A DNA stretch of 64,000 nucleotides from Gluconobacter cerinus (lineage in GTDB: Bacteria > Pseudomonadota > Alphaproteobacteria > Acetobacterales > Acetobacteraceae). The notes beneath the pieces are model-generated. The model ran no database searches. It was not told the origin of the DNA and saw only the letters and a program-made list of their open reading frames with translations. The stretch is taken from NCBI RefSeq assembly GCF_002723935.1, contig NZ_BEWM01000002.1:372001-436000 (forward strand), in the 5' to 3' direction. Position 1 is the stretch's first letter, and every line of letters begins with the position of its first letter. The position numbers were made by a program, and so were the translations under genes. Positions 17,437 to 25,436 of the stretch are shown piece by piece.

Positions 17437-19300
17437 AACGCCACTTCGGGCACCACGTCCAAGAGGAAGCCGTTCCCGCAAGGCGTCCAACACATCCCTG
17501 ACCCTTCAGGGCAAAGCCATTACCCAGGCGATTGGTCTTGGCCCGGCAGGGCGTGTGGAAGAACTGCCCCTTCCGGAAATCGTCGAGCGATACAGCCAGA
17601 TTGGTTCTGAGGCAGAACTGACAAGGCTTCAGAGCGCCATCACCCGTGCCCTGCGCCAGATCGAAAAAATGCGCGACAGGCTCGTCGGGCTTCCTGAAGA
17701 AGGGCGCGAAGAGATCGCAACCCTTCTGACGGTTTATGAGCGCATGCTTGGCCCCTCGCGCCTGACGCGGCAAGTCAGGATGCGGATTGAGGAAGAGGGG
17801 CTCTGCGCTGAGGCTGCGGTCGCGGATGTTAGTGAAGCGTTGGCGCTTCAGGTTCTGAGAACGGCCGAAGCCATGGCTGGAGAGAATGGCGGGCAGGAGC
17901 AGGACGCCAATCTAAGGCTGGCAGGCGAGTTTGAGGAAATTGGCCGTAGGTTGATCCGCAACCTGACGGGCGTCTCTTACCGTGCATTCTCCAGCCTCCC
18001 TCCGGGGTCAGTGCTGGTGGCGGAGCAGCTTCGTCCAGCGGATGTCGCGATGATTGATCCCGCCCGGATTGCCGCCGTAGTGACAGAAGGCGGTGGTGGC
18101 GCTGATCATACGGCCATCTTGCTGCGTGCGCTCGATATTCCAGCCATTCTGGCCGTACCAAACCTTATGGCGCAGGTCACGGAAGGCGATATGCTTGTCG
18201 TGGATGGGCATCTTGGCACCATCACACTGTCCCCCAATGAAACAGAGCTGCGTCTGGCCCGGGAAGCTGCCCAGAAAGAGGCCAAGGAAAAGCGGACTTT
18301 CGGTCGCCTGAAAAAGCTTCCTGCCCAGCTTCAGGGTGGCGAACCCATCGAGCTTCTGGCCAATCTGGAGCTCCCGGCCGAATTGCCCATGCTGTTGCGC
18401 AATGGTGCCAAGGGAATTGGCCTTCTGCGCAGTGAATTCCTGTTCGGCGAGCGGGACGATCTGCCTGATGAAGACGGGCAGACAGCAACGTATCGCTCCA
18501 TCATTGAAGGCATGGACGGCCGACCGGTCACAATCCGTGTTCTGGATTGGGGCGGTGAAAAAGGGCGGGCCTGCATGCGTCGCCTGGGTCTCGCGGAACA
18601 GGTGGCGGATGGAGACAACCCCGCGCTCGGTTTGCGGGGTATCCGCCTCCTTCTGCGTGTTCCGGATGTGCTGGAGACGCAGTTTGCCGCCATTCTGCGG
18701 GCAGCCTCGCCTGCTGACGGCAATACGGCCATTGGCCCGGTGCGCATTTTGCTGCCGATGGTAACCTCGGCGGATGAGGTGATTGAGGCGCGGGAAATTT
18801 ATGACAAGGTCGCTCGCCGCCTCAAGCGCCGTCAGATCGTTCTGCCGGACCCGCTGCCGCCCTTAGGCATCATGGTTGAAACGCCCGCAGCAGCTCTGAC
18901 GGCCAATACCATGGCCCAGCATGCGGACTTTATGGCCCTCGGGACCAACGATCTGACGATGTATACGCTGGCTGTGGATCGAGCGGATTCCATGGTGGCA
19001 GACCGCTACAGTCCGCTGCACCCTGCCGTACTTCAGTTGATTGCCCTAACAGCAGAGTCCGCCCTGCGGGCTCATCGTCCTATCTCGGTATGTGGAGAAA
19101 TGGCATCGGACCCGCGGGTGGTCGCGCTACTGATCGGACTTGGTCTGCGGTCATTTTCGATGAATTCTGCCTCTCTTCCACGCGTGAAACGCCTGATCAG
19201 AACGTTGAAGATGGAAGACTGTGATCACCTCAGACGCCATGTGATGATGGAGACTGATCTGGCTTCCATTCAGTCGCTGATCCGTGATTTCGCACTCTGA
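17429..19300 (+). CDS. ptsI: PTS enzyme I (phosphoenolpyruvate-protein phosphotransferase)
   Basis: About 623 residues. The phospho-histidine loop is GGADHTAILLRALDIPA (His at about residue 227), the PEP-binding barrel has GLLRSEFLFGERDDLPDEDG and RVLDWGGEKGRA, and the catalytic cysteine is in SVCGEMASDP (about residue 555). It starts the phosphorelay EI-HPr-EIIA. A GAF domain of the PtsP type is not visible, so it is the classical sort. TTG 17420, GTG 17423 and GTG 17429 are all possible starts within the end of ptsH; spacing from GGA favours 17429. Confidence 0.95.
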   Translation: MTETPLRAPRPRGSRSRKASNTSLTLQGKAITQAIGLGPAGRVEELPLPEIVERYSQIGSEAELTRLQSAITRALRQIEKMRDRLVGLPEEGREEIATLLTVYERMLGPSRLTRQVRMRIEEEGLCAEAAVADVSEALALQVLRTAEAMAGENGGQEQDANLRLAGEFEEIGRRLIRNLTGVSYRAFSSLPPGSVLVAEQLRPADVAMIDPARIAAVVTEGGGGADHTAILLRALDIPAILAVPNLMAQVTEGDMLVVDGHLGTITLSPNETELRLAREAAQKEAKEKRTFGRLKKLPAQLQGGEPIELLANLELPAELPMLLRNGAKGIGLLRSEFLFGERDDLPDEDGQTATYRSIIEGMDGRPVTIRVLDWGGEKGRACMRRLGLAEQVADGDNPALGLRGIRLLLRVPDVLETQFAAILRAASPADGNTAIGPVRILLPMVTSADEVIEAREIYDKVARRLKRRQIVLPDPLPPLGIMVETPAAALTANTMAQHADFMALGTNDLTMYTLAVDRADSMVADRYSPLHPAVLQLIALTAESALRAHRPISVCGEMASDPRVVALLIGLGLRSFSMNSASLPRVKRLIRTLKMEDCDHLRRHVMMETDLASIQSLIRDFAL

Positions 19301-19363
19301 TTCTGGTCCGCTTCAAGGCTCTCTATCGAAAAACAGTCGGCATGATGCCATATAGGAGAGACC

Positions 19364-19903
19364 ATGCCGGATTCGTCTTTTGAGACCTCCTCTGCGGAGG
19401 ACCTGTCCTTTTCCCCATCCATCACCTCCCGTCTTGAGCGGGCTGGGGACTGGTGCCGTCACCGTGGCCAGCGCCTGACGGAGACGCGACGTCAGGTTCT
19501 TGGGCTGATCCTGTCTTCCGATAAGCCGTCCGGTGCTTATGATTTGCTAGCGCGATTGCGGCCAGCACACCCCAATGCCGCTCCTCCGACCGTCTATCGT
19601 GCACTGGATTTCCTTCTGGAACAGGGGCTGATCCATCGGCTTGAAAGGCTGAGTGCTTTCGTTGCCTGCTCCCATGCGACAGACTGCCATCATGGGTGCG
19701 ATCATGGAGAATGGGGCGTTCATCGTGCTCAGTTCCTGATCTGCAAATCCTGTGGGCGGGCGTGGGAGCTTGAACAGGAAACGATTGTGCCGGCCCTCAT
19801 GCTGGCGGCCAAGGATGTTGGATTTCGGGCTGAGGCTGCGACTGTAGAAATTGAGGGTGTTTGCGCAGCCTGCCAGAAAACCGGCGCTCGAAGCGGGAAC
19901 TGA
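19364..19903 (+). CDS. zur: Zur-type Fur-family zinc regulator
   Basis: A 179-residue Fur-superfamily repressor. The winged helix covers residues 30-90 (PPTVYRALDFLLEQGLIHRLE). The C-terminal half is rich in ligands: SHATDCHHGCDHGEWG, ICKSCGR and GVCAACQ, which form the structural CxxC zinc site and the sensory site. The motif QFLICKSCG is characteristic of Zur rather than Fur. AGGAGA lies upstream of the ATG. The next gene, of unknown function, begins six bases after the stop. No Zur target transporter is adjacent. Confidence 0.85.
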   Translation: MPDSSFETSSAEDLSFSPSITSRLERAGDWCRHRGQRLTETRRQVLGLILSSDKPSGAYDLLARLRPAHPNAAPPTVYRALDFLLEQGLIHRLERLSAFVACSHATDCHHGCDHGEWGVHRAQFLICKSCGRAWELEQETIVPALMLAAKDVGFRAEAATVEIEGVCAACQKTGARSGN

Positions 19904-19909
19904 CCCATC

Positions 19910-20371
19910 ATGGGCGTGAGACGTTCTCCACCGCCCGCCCTGCCGTTTGATACTCTTCCAGCGCGCTCATCACCTTCGCCCCAAGTTCACCGGGCAAGAA
20001 AAACGCTGGCTATCTCTCAGCCGGATCTTTTGGACTGGCAGCCTCCAGTGACACATCTGACTGCTGAAGATGTAGGCGCCGTCATGCTTGATGCTGAGAC
20101 GTTCCGTCCCCCGGCTGGTGAGGCCTTTCTGTATGCCCTGATAAGCCGCGCAGAGGGGCAGGCTATTCTTGACGGCGGATTACCCCTCGCAGACCGGTTG
20201 ATTTTTCTTGAGGGATCTCTGGCCGCATTGGCTCTAGCCGATATTCCGCCCGAGCAGGACATCGGAATTCTGCGTGTGCGACGCCGGTTGATCCAGTCCT
20301 GGCTGGAGGTGGCTCACGAGGGTCACGGGCCGTGCTATGTGCTGGTCGCAAAAGATCCATCAGGTCGCTGA
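19910..20371 (+). CDS. Conserved-looking protein of unknown function downstream of zur
   Basis: A 153-residue protein without signal peptide or membrane segment. The first 35 residues are proline- and serine-rich and probably disordered; the remainder is predicted helical (AFLYALISRAEGQAILDGG, RLIFLEGSLAALALADIP). It begins six bases after zur and ends 18 bases before the asparaginase gene, so all three are likely cotranscribed. I recognise no motif. Its place beside zur may suggest a zinc-related role, but the protein has only one cysteine and few histidines, which argues against direct metal handling. Confidence 0.6.
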   Translation: MGVRRSPPPALPFDTLPARSSPSPQVHRARKTLAISQPDLLDWQPPVTHLTAEDVGAVMLDAETFRPPAGEAFLYALISRAEGQAILDGGLPLADRLIFLEGSLAALALADIPPEQDIGILRVRRRLIQSWLEVAHEGHGPCYVLVAKDPSGR

Positions 20372-20389
20372 CAACAGAGGTTAAAAGAC

Positions 20390-21415
20390 ATGACAGCACA
20401 CACGGGCTCCGGATTGCTCGCGGAAGTCACGCGCGGAAAACAGGTTGAGTCACGGCATCTCGGCCGGGCTGTGGTTGTGGATGCCGATGGCTCTGTCGTC
20501 TGGTCTTGTGGGGATGTGGATGCAGCTGTCTTTCCGCGTTCGACCGTCAAGTCCCTGCTGGCAATTGAACTCGTCGAAAGTGGAGCGGCTGACCGGCTGG
20601 GCCTTTCCGACGAAGCTCTTGCGCTCGCCTGTGCCTCTCATAATGGCGAAGAGGCGCACGCCAGAGTTGCTGCCTCCATGCTGGCGGCTGTGGGGCGGGA
20701 TGTCGCTGCCCTGGAATGTGGAACTCATTGGCCAACGTATGAGCCTGCGGCCCGTGCCCTGGCCGCCGCGCATCAGTCCGCATGCCCGCTTCATAACAAC
20801 TGTTCCGGCAAGCACGCCGGTCTCATCTGTCTGGCGTGTGACCAAGGTGTGGATCCTGTGGGCTATATTGATCCCGCTCATGAGATCCAGCGCCGTGTGA
20901 CAGATGTTCTGGCCTCCATGACCCAGACGCCTCATACAGACGCCAACCGCGGAACAGATGGTTGCTCAATGCCAACATATGCGGTGCCTCTGAAGGCTCT
21001 TGCCCATGGTTTTGCCCGGTTCGGGAGTGGTGTCGGCCTTTCTTCTGAAAGAGCCAAAGCGACACAGCGGCTTCGGGAGGCTGTGGCAGCTCATCCGTTC
21101 ATGGTGGCAGGAACCGGACGATACGACACAACGGTCATGAACAATTTCGAAACTCGTGCGTTCATCAAAATGGGCGCTGAAGGTGTCATGATCGCAGCAT
21201 TGCCGGAACAGGGACTGGGTTTCGCCATCAAGACTGATGACGGTGCCAACAGGGCGGCAGAAGTTGCCATGTCGGCCCTGCTGCATCATTTCGGTGGTGA
21301 ATCGCTGTGCCGGACGGCAAAAGATCATGCGATTTTCGCTGAGACCAAGACGCAGACACTGCGCAACTGGCAGGGCGTTACGGTCGGTGAAATCAGGGCT
21401 GCCCTCACGATCTAA
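20390..21415 (+). CDS. L-asparaginase II, Rhizobium ReAV (class 3) type
   Basis: A 341-residue asparaginase unrelated to the E. coli enzymes. Counting from the chosen start, all six residues reported for the Rhizobium etli enzyme are present at a constant offset of three: Ser51 and Lys54 (FPRSTVKSLLA), Ser83 (CASHNGEE), Cys138 and Lys141 (NNCSGKHAG) and Cys192 (TDGCSMPTYAVPL). It should hydrolyse asparagine to aspartate and ammonia in the cytoplasm, and the pair of cysteines may bind zinc. AGAGG precedes the ATG. A clear terminator follows. Confidence 0.9.
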   Translation: MTAHTGSGLLAEVTRGKQVESRHLGRAVVVDADGSVVWSCGDVDAAVFPRSTVKSLLAIELVESGAADRLGLSDEALALACASHNGEEAHARVAASMLAAVGRDVAALECGTHWPTYEPAARALAAAHQSACPLHNNCSGKHAGLICLACDQGVDPVGYIDPAHEIQRRVTDVLASMTQTPHTDANRGTDGCSMPTYAVPLKALAHGFARFGSGVGLSSERAKATQRLREAVAAHPFMVAGTGRYDTTVMNNFETRAFIKMGAEGVMIAALPEQGLGFAIKTDDGANRAAEVAMSALLHHFGGESLCRTAKDHAIFAETKTQTLRNWQGVTVGEIRAALTI

Positions 21416-21433
21416 GCGAGATCGTGCTATAAA

Positions 21434-21478
21434 GATGACAATTCAGGCATCCACCAGAACTGGTGGGTGTCATTTTTT
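21434..21478 (+). terminator. Rho-independent terminator after the asparaginase gene
   Basis: CCACCAG-AA-CTGGTGG forms a tight stem, extended by ATGACA pairing with TGTCAT, and is followed by seven T residues. It separates the zur-asparaginase unit from the transporter and rules out the upstream GTG (21467) as the transporter start. Confidence 0.88.
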
Positions 21479-21499
21479 TGCGAAGGATACCCGCCAAGC

Positions 21500-22924
21500 A
21501 TGACGGATCAGGTCAGGACCGACGAGACCACCCAGCCAGATAACAGTGGAACATCTGTTTTTGATCCAACACGGTTCAAGATCATCGCCATTGGAGTGAT
21601 TGCCGCCCTCGCAGGGTTAATGTCCGGTCTGGATATCGGTGTTGTTGCGGGTGCTCTGGATCTGATCGGTCAGGAATTCCATGCCTCTACGCTGGCGCTG
21701 GAATGGGTCGTCAGTTCCATGATGGCAGGTGCCGCTGCTGGTGCTCTGGGTGCAGGCTGGCTCTCCCATCATCTGGGCCGCAAGCGATCCCTTATTCTTG
21801 GCGCAGCAGTGTTCGTGGTTGGAACGCTGGGCTGTGCGATGGGATGGTCCCTTCCATCCATCATTGTCTTCCGCGTCATCATGGGAATTGCGGTGGGTAT
21901 TTCAGCCTTTACGGCGCCGTTATACCTGTCGGAAATCGCCAGCGAAGAGTCTCGTGGCGCCATGGTCTCGACCTACCAGCTGATGGTGACGGTCGGTATT
22001 TTCGTTGCCTTCCTGTCAGATACCTATTTTTCCTACAGTGAAAACTGGCGCTGGATGTTTGGTGTCGCAGGTATTCCTGCGGTCCTGTTTCTGATTGGCG
22101 TTCTGTTTCTGCCATACAGCCCGCGCTGGCTGATTATGCAGGGACGTCACAAGGAAGCCCGTGAAATCCTCGTGGACCTGCGGAATGACCCGCTGGAGGC
22201 TGCCAAGGAAATTCGCGCCATTCGTGAGCAGCTTGAAACCAAGCAGGAAGGCTTCAAGCTTTTCCGCACGAACAGCAATTTCCGTCGTTCTGTCGCTCTT
22301 GGCATCATGTTGCAGGCGATGCAGCAGCTCGCAGGCATCAATATCGTTATGTATTACGCCCCGAATATCCTGGCGGCGGCTCATTTCGATGCGCATTCCC
22401 AAATGTGGTGCACGGCCATTATCGGCCTGGTCAACATGCTGGCAACCTTTGTGGCGGTTGGTCTTGTGGATCGCTGGGGCCGTAAGCCAATCCTGTATGC
22501 TGGCTTCACGGTCATGGCGATTGGAATGGGCGTGCTTGCCATGCTGCTTCAGGGTGGCATGACAACGCAGTCTTCCCAGATCGCAGCCGTGTTCCTGCTG
22601 ATGATCTTCTGTGCCGGATTTGCGATGTCTGCTGGCCCGCTGATGTGGGTTCTCTGTGCGGAAATTCAGCCTCTTGGCGGTCGCGATTTCGGTATTGCGA
22701 TGTCAACATTCACGAACTGGATGACCAATCTTTTGGTGGGTGTGAGCTTCCTGTCGCTTATGAAAGCCATTGGAACAGGCGGAACATTCTGGCTCTTCGC
22801 AGGCCTGAATGCACTGTTTTTGCTGCTGACAATCCTGTTCGTGCCAGAAACAAAGGGCATGTCTCTGGCCGTTATCGAGAAGCGACTGATGCAGGGCACA
22901 AAGCTGCGCAAGCTCGGCCGCTAA
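21500..22924 (+). CDS. MFS sugar porter (sugar:H+ symporter)
   Basis: A 474-residue transporter with 12 predicted membrane segments. Sugar-porter signatures are visible: LSHHLGRKRS in loop 2-3, SEESRGAMVSTYQL, LFLPYSPRWLIMQGRHKEA after TM6, DRWGRKPIL in loop 8-9 and FVPETKGMSL at the end. This places it near GalP and XylE. It lies in the inner membrane and probably takes up a hexose or pentose with a proton. The ATG at 21500 is the first start after the terminator; GAAGGA lies 12 bases upstream. It appears monocistronic and ends at a hairpin. Confidence 0.88.
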   Translation: MTDQVRTDETTQPDNSGTSVFDPTRFKIIAIGVIAALAGLMSGLDIGVVAGALDLIGQEFHASTLALEWVVSSMMAGAAAGALGAGWLSHHLGRKRSLILGAAVFVVGTLGCAMGWSLPSIIVFRVIMGIAVGISAFTAPLYLSEIASEESRGAMVSTYQLMVTVGIFVAFLSDTYFSYSENWRWMFGVAGIPAVLFLIGVLFLPYSPRWLIMQGRHKEAREILVDLRNDPLEAAKEIRAIREQLETKQEGFKLFRTNSNFRRSVALGIMLQAMQQLAGINIVMYYAPNILAAAHFDAHSQMWCTAIIGLVNMLATFVAVGLVDRWGRKPILYAGFTVMAIGMGVLAMLLQGGMTTQSSQIAAVFLLMIFCAGFAMSAGPLMWVLCAEIQPLGGRDFGIAMSTFTNWMTNLLVGVSFLSLMKAIGTGGTFWLFAGLNALFLLLTILFVPETKGMSLAVIEKRLMQGTKLRKLGR

Positions 22925-22950
22925 TCTCCCAAAACAATATTCTGCCCGAT

Positions 22951-22981
22951 AGAAACGTTCGGCCTTTGGTCGGACGTTTCT
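22951..22981 (+). terminator. Hairpin after the sugar porter gene
   Basis: AGAAACGT and ACGTTTCT pair across GTCGG/CCTTTG sequences to form a long stem. The U-run is short (TTTCTGCT), so termination may be partial. Confidence 0.55.
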
Positions 22982-23013
22982 GCTATAAAGGGGACCAGCT
23001 GAAGGAGGCTGTC

Positions 23014-23424
23014 ATGACCAATTTTTCTCTCTCGTCCGAAGGTCCGGGTCGTGGAGGCGTTCTCCTTGTTTATGGGCTCTTTATCGCCCGGTTTTTCACG
23101 GGCATTTCCCTATTGGCGGGAGTAATTCTCGCTTACGTCCTGAAAGGCTCCAGCCACGGTGTGGTTCGAACGCATCTGAGCTGGCTCATTCGTTTATTCT
23201 GGTATGACGTTGCCTTCATTATCGGGTGTGCTGCTCTTTTCGGTGCCTGTTTCATTACCGAACCTCCTGGAAGTTCCGGGCCAGGACAGCTCCTGTTCCT
23301 GATTCCGATTGGTATTTTTGCTCTGTGGAACATCGCTCTGCTTGTGTCGCTGTTTTATGGCGTGCGGTCCCTGACGCAGAACCAGGGGCCACTGCCTGAT
23401 CGCTTCCGGGCACTTGGCGAGTAA
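23014..23424 (+). CDS. Small membrane protein, first of two paralogues
   Basis: A 136-residue inner-membrane protein with three predicted membrane segments and a short polar C-terminus. It shares with the next gene an identical length and the same pattern: a Gly-rich N-terminus, LLxYxLxxAxFFTGIxxxxGVxLAxV, then LxWxIRLFWY. The fold resembles small DUF4870-like or uncharacterised four-helix membrane proteins, but I cannot assign a function. The start has a strong ribosome-binding site (GAAGGAGG). It is 130 bases upstream of its paralogue. Confidence 0.75.
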   Translation: MTNFSLSSEGPGRGGVLLVYGLFIARFFTGISLLAGVILAYVLKGSSHGVVRTHLSWLIRLFWYDVAFIIGCAALFGACFITEPPGSSGPGQLLFLIPIGIFALWNIALLVSLFYGVRSLTQNQGPLPDRFRALGE

Positions 23425-23554
23425 ACTGGCGAATTGCGCCATTCTCAGTCTGTCGTGCATTGAGTGGCAAGGCAGGCTGATAGGAAAATCAGGAACTGGC
23501 ACAGTTTCTGCATGAACTCTTCTGTTGAGGATCATCCTCCAGAGGAGTTCATTC

Positions 23555-23965
23555 ATGTACACCACGACGATGTCCGGTTATGGAGCCGCCCGACAGGATA
23601 CGGGCCGTGACTACGTCCTGCTAATTTATGCGCTGTATCTCGCCGGCTTCTTTACAGGAATTACGGCATTCGTGGGCGTAACACTCGCCCATGTAGCACG
23701 CCGCTCCGCAACTGGCCTGAAACGTGCCCAGCTGGACTGGCAGATCAGACTGTTCTGGTACGGTGCATTTGCGCTGACAGTTATTGGCCTGATTCACCTG
23801 ATGGTCGCAGGGCTTGGTGCCATCACGGGTGGCCTTGGTCTGGTCTTCATGGTCGTGCCGTGGGGACTGACCCTGACATGGGGTATTCTCACCGCCTGGG
23901 CCGTCGTGCGTGGAATGTATGCAGCATTGATGAACCGCCCGGTTGCATCATCCAACTCCTTCTGA
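23555..23965 (+). CDS. Small membrane protein, second of two paralogues
   Basis: A 136-residue paralogue of the preceding protein with the motifs LLIYALYLAGFFTGITAFVG and LDWQIRLFWYGA. It has three to four membrane segments. AGAGGAG lies 8 bases upstream of the ATG. Its TGA overlaps an ATG at 23965 that leads into the DUF4097 gene, so the two are probably cotranscribed. The duplication followed by divergence, with each copy keeping its own ribosome-binding site, suggests paired or alternately expressed subunits; the function is unknown. Confidence 0.75.
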   Translation: MYTTTMSGYGAARQDTGRDYVLLIYALYLAGFFTGITAFVGVTLAHVARRSATGLKRAQLDWQIRLFWYGAFALTVIGLIHLMVAGLGAITGGLGLVFMVVPWGLTLTWGILTAWAVVRGMYAALMNRPVASSNSF

Positions 23966-23985
23966 TGCCAAAGAAAGCGAATACA

Positions 23986-24723
23986 ATGCCTGTTTTCCGT
24001 GCCGTTTTCCCTGTACTGCTTGCTGCAACCTGCCTGACTTCCAGCGCGCTCGCTGCTCCGCTCAGTCAGAGCACATCCAGCGAAGATCTATCCTACGCAA
24101 CCCTGCCGGAAGGGGGGATCATTTCCACCATCAGTGGGGATGTAGAAGTCAAAACCTCTTCCGGGCCACTGTCCATCCGGAGTGTCAGTGGCGATACGGA
24201 CGTTTCATCATCCAATGGCCCTGTATCCGTCTCAACGGTCAGTGGTGATACCCAGATTGGTCAGATTCAGGGTGCGCTTCAGATCAAGTCCGTTAGCGGC
24301 GATATCACTGTTGCCGGGGCAGCTGGAGCCGCGATGCTGATGACCGTGAGCGGTGACGCGCATCTTGAGAAAGCAGCCGGGGACGTCACGGTCAAAAGCT
24401 CCAGCGGCGATCAGGACATCTCCCTGACCTCAGCACCCAATGCACGCACTGTGCTTTTGGAATCTGCGTCTGGCGATATCACGCTTCACTTGCCGAAGGG
24501 TTTTGGTGGCACTTTCGACATCCAGCTCCGTCAGGGACGTTCACAGAAAGACTTTCCCCTTGAGCAGTCACTGGGTCTGGCTGTGAATGTTGGTCCGTGG
24601 GAGAAGCCGAGCCTTGTCTCAAGTGAATCCCGGAAGATTACAGCAAGTGGAAAGGTCGGTGACGGCAAAGACCATGTCACGCTCCGGGATGTCTCCGGAA
24701 CCATCCGTATCGTTCAGGACTGA
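23986..24723 (+). CDS. Exported DUF4097 beta-repeat protein
   Basis: A 245-residue protein with a signal peptide (residues 1 to about 23, ending SSALA). The mature part holds tandem repeats built around V/ISGD: TISGDVEV, SVSGDTDV, TVSGDTQI, SVSGDITV, TVSGDAHL, SSSGDQDI, SASGDITL. These are typical of the DUF4097 right-handed beta-solenoid. Such proteins often sit beside small membrane proteins; no enzyme activity is known. ATG 23965, overlapping the upstream stop, is an alternative start. Its 3' end overlaps the convergent RluA gene by 10 bases. Confidence 0.8.
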   Translation: MPVFRAVFPVLLAATCLTSSALAAPLSQSTSSEDLSYATLPEGGIISTISGDVEVKTSSGPLSIRSVSGDTDVSSSNGPVSVSTVSGDTQIGQIQGALQIKSVSGDITVAGAAGAAMLMTVSGDAHLEKAAGDVTVKSSSGDQDISLTSAPNARTVLLESASGDITLHLPKGFGGTFDIQLRQGRSQKDFPLEQSLGLAVNVGPWEKPSLVSSESRKITASGKVGDGKDHVTLRDVSGTIRIVQD

Positions 24724-25436
24724 CCGTCCCATCCTAAGTGGCGTAGCGCCTCGGCCATGGCTGGGGCGGGCGGCGCAACAGCGTCGAGGGTTTCTTCAGC
24801 GAGCGGTACGTGAAGGCTACGAGCCAGAAGATGCAGGCCCCCTGCATTTTCTGAGCCGTAAACCCGGTCACCCACAATCGGTGTCCCGAGATGCGCACAA
24901 TGGATGCGGGCCTGATGGGTGCGTCCTGTCAGAAGTTCCAGTTCCAGCCAACTCCTGCTGCCTGCCTGGCCCAGAACGCGCCACCGTGTGATGGCAGCAT
25001 CGCCTTTCGGGTCCACAATCATACGCCAGCCTGAGGGCATCGAATGTCGGAGCAGGGGAGCGGAAATCTCGCCTTCCTGCTGAGCTGGGACGCCTTCAAC
25101 AACGGTCCAGTAAAGTTTGCGGATCTGGCGCGCCTGAAAAGCATTCTGTGCTTCGATCAAAGCCGTTTTGCGGCGTGCAATCAGCAGGCAGCCAGATGTA
25201 TCCGCATCAAGGCGGTGGGCCAGCCAAGGCCCTCCGCGTGGATGGGTCACAAGGCGCGTCTCTACGGAATCCTGAGTGGATGGACCGGGGTGAACAGCCA
25301 GCCCGGCAGGTTTGTTCAGGATCAGGAAGCGCGAGGTTTCCAGCAGAACAGGAAGATCCTGCCCCAGATAGAAAAGACCACGCGGGGTAGGGGAGGGGGG
25401 AGTTTCGCCGCGGCTTCTGCGTCTGTCAGTCCTCAT
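24714..25436 (-). CDS. RluA-family rRNA/tRNA pseudouridine synthase
   Basis: A 240-residue enzyme that isomerises uridine to pseudouridine. The catalytic aspartate lies in [15 protein letters not shown] (approximately residue 77); [15 protein letters not shown] and [17 protein letters not shown] are the other family blocks. There is no S4 domain, so it resembles the short TruC/RluA-type enzymes. The RNA target cannot be told from sequence. Its start overlaps the end of ftsK by 11 bases, so it is translated from the ftsK transcript, and it converges on the DUF4097 gene. Confidence 0.88.
   Translation of the reverse strand: MRTDRRRSRGETPPSPTPRGLFYLGQDLPVLLETSRFLILNKPAGLAVHPGPSTQDSVETRLVTHPRGGPWLAHRLDADTSGCLLIARRKTALIEAQNAFQARQIRKLYWTVVEGVPAQQEGEISAPLLRHSMPSGWRMIVDPKGDAAITRWRVLGQAGSRSWLELELLTGRTHQARIHCAHLGTPIVGDRVYGSENAGGLHLLARSLHVPLAEETLDAVAPPAPAMAEALRHLGWDGQS

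Noticed and set aside
21467-21499. Upstream GTG start for the sugar porter
   Set aside because: It lies in the terminator hairpin and U-run of the previous gene.
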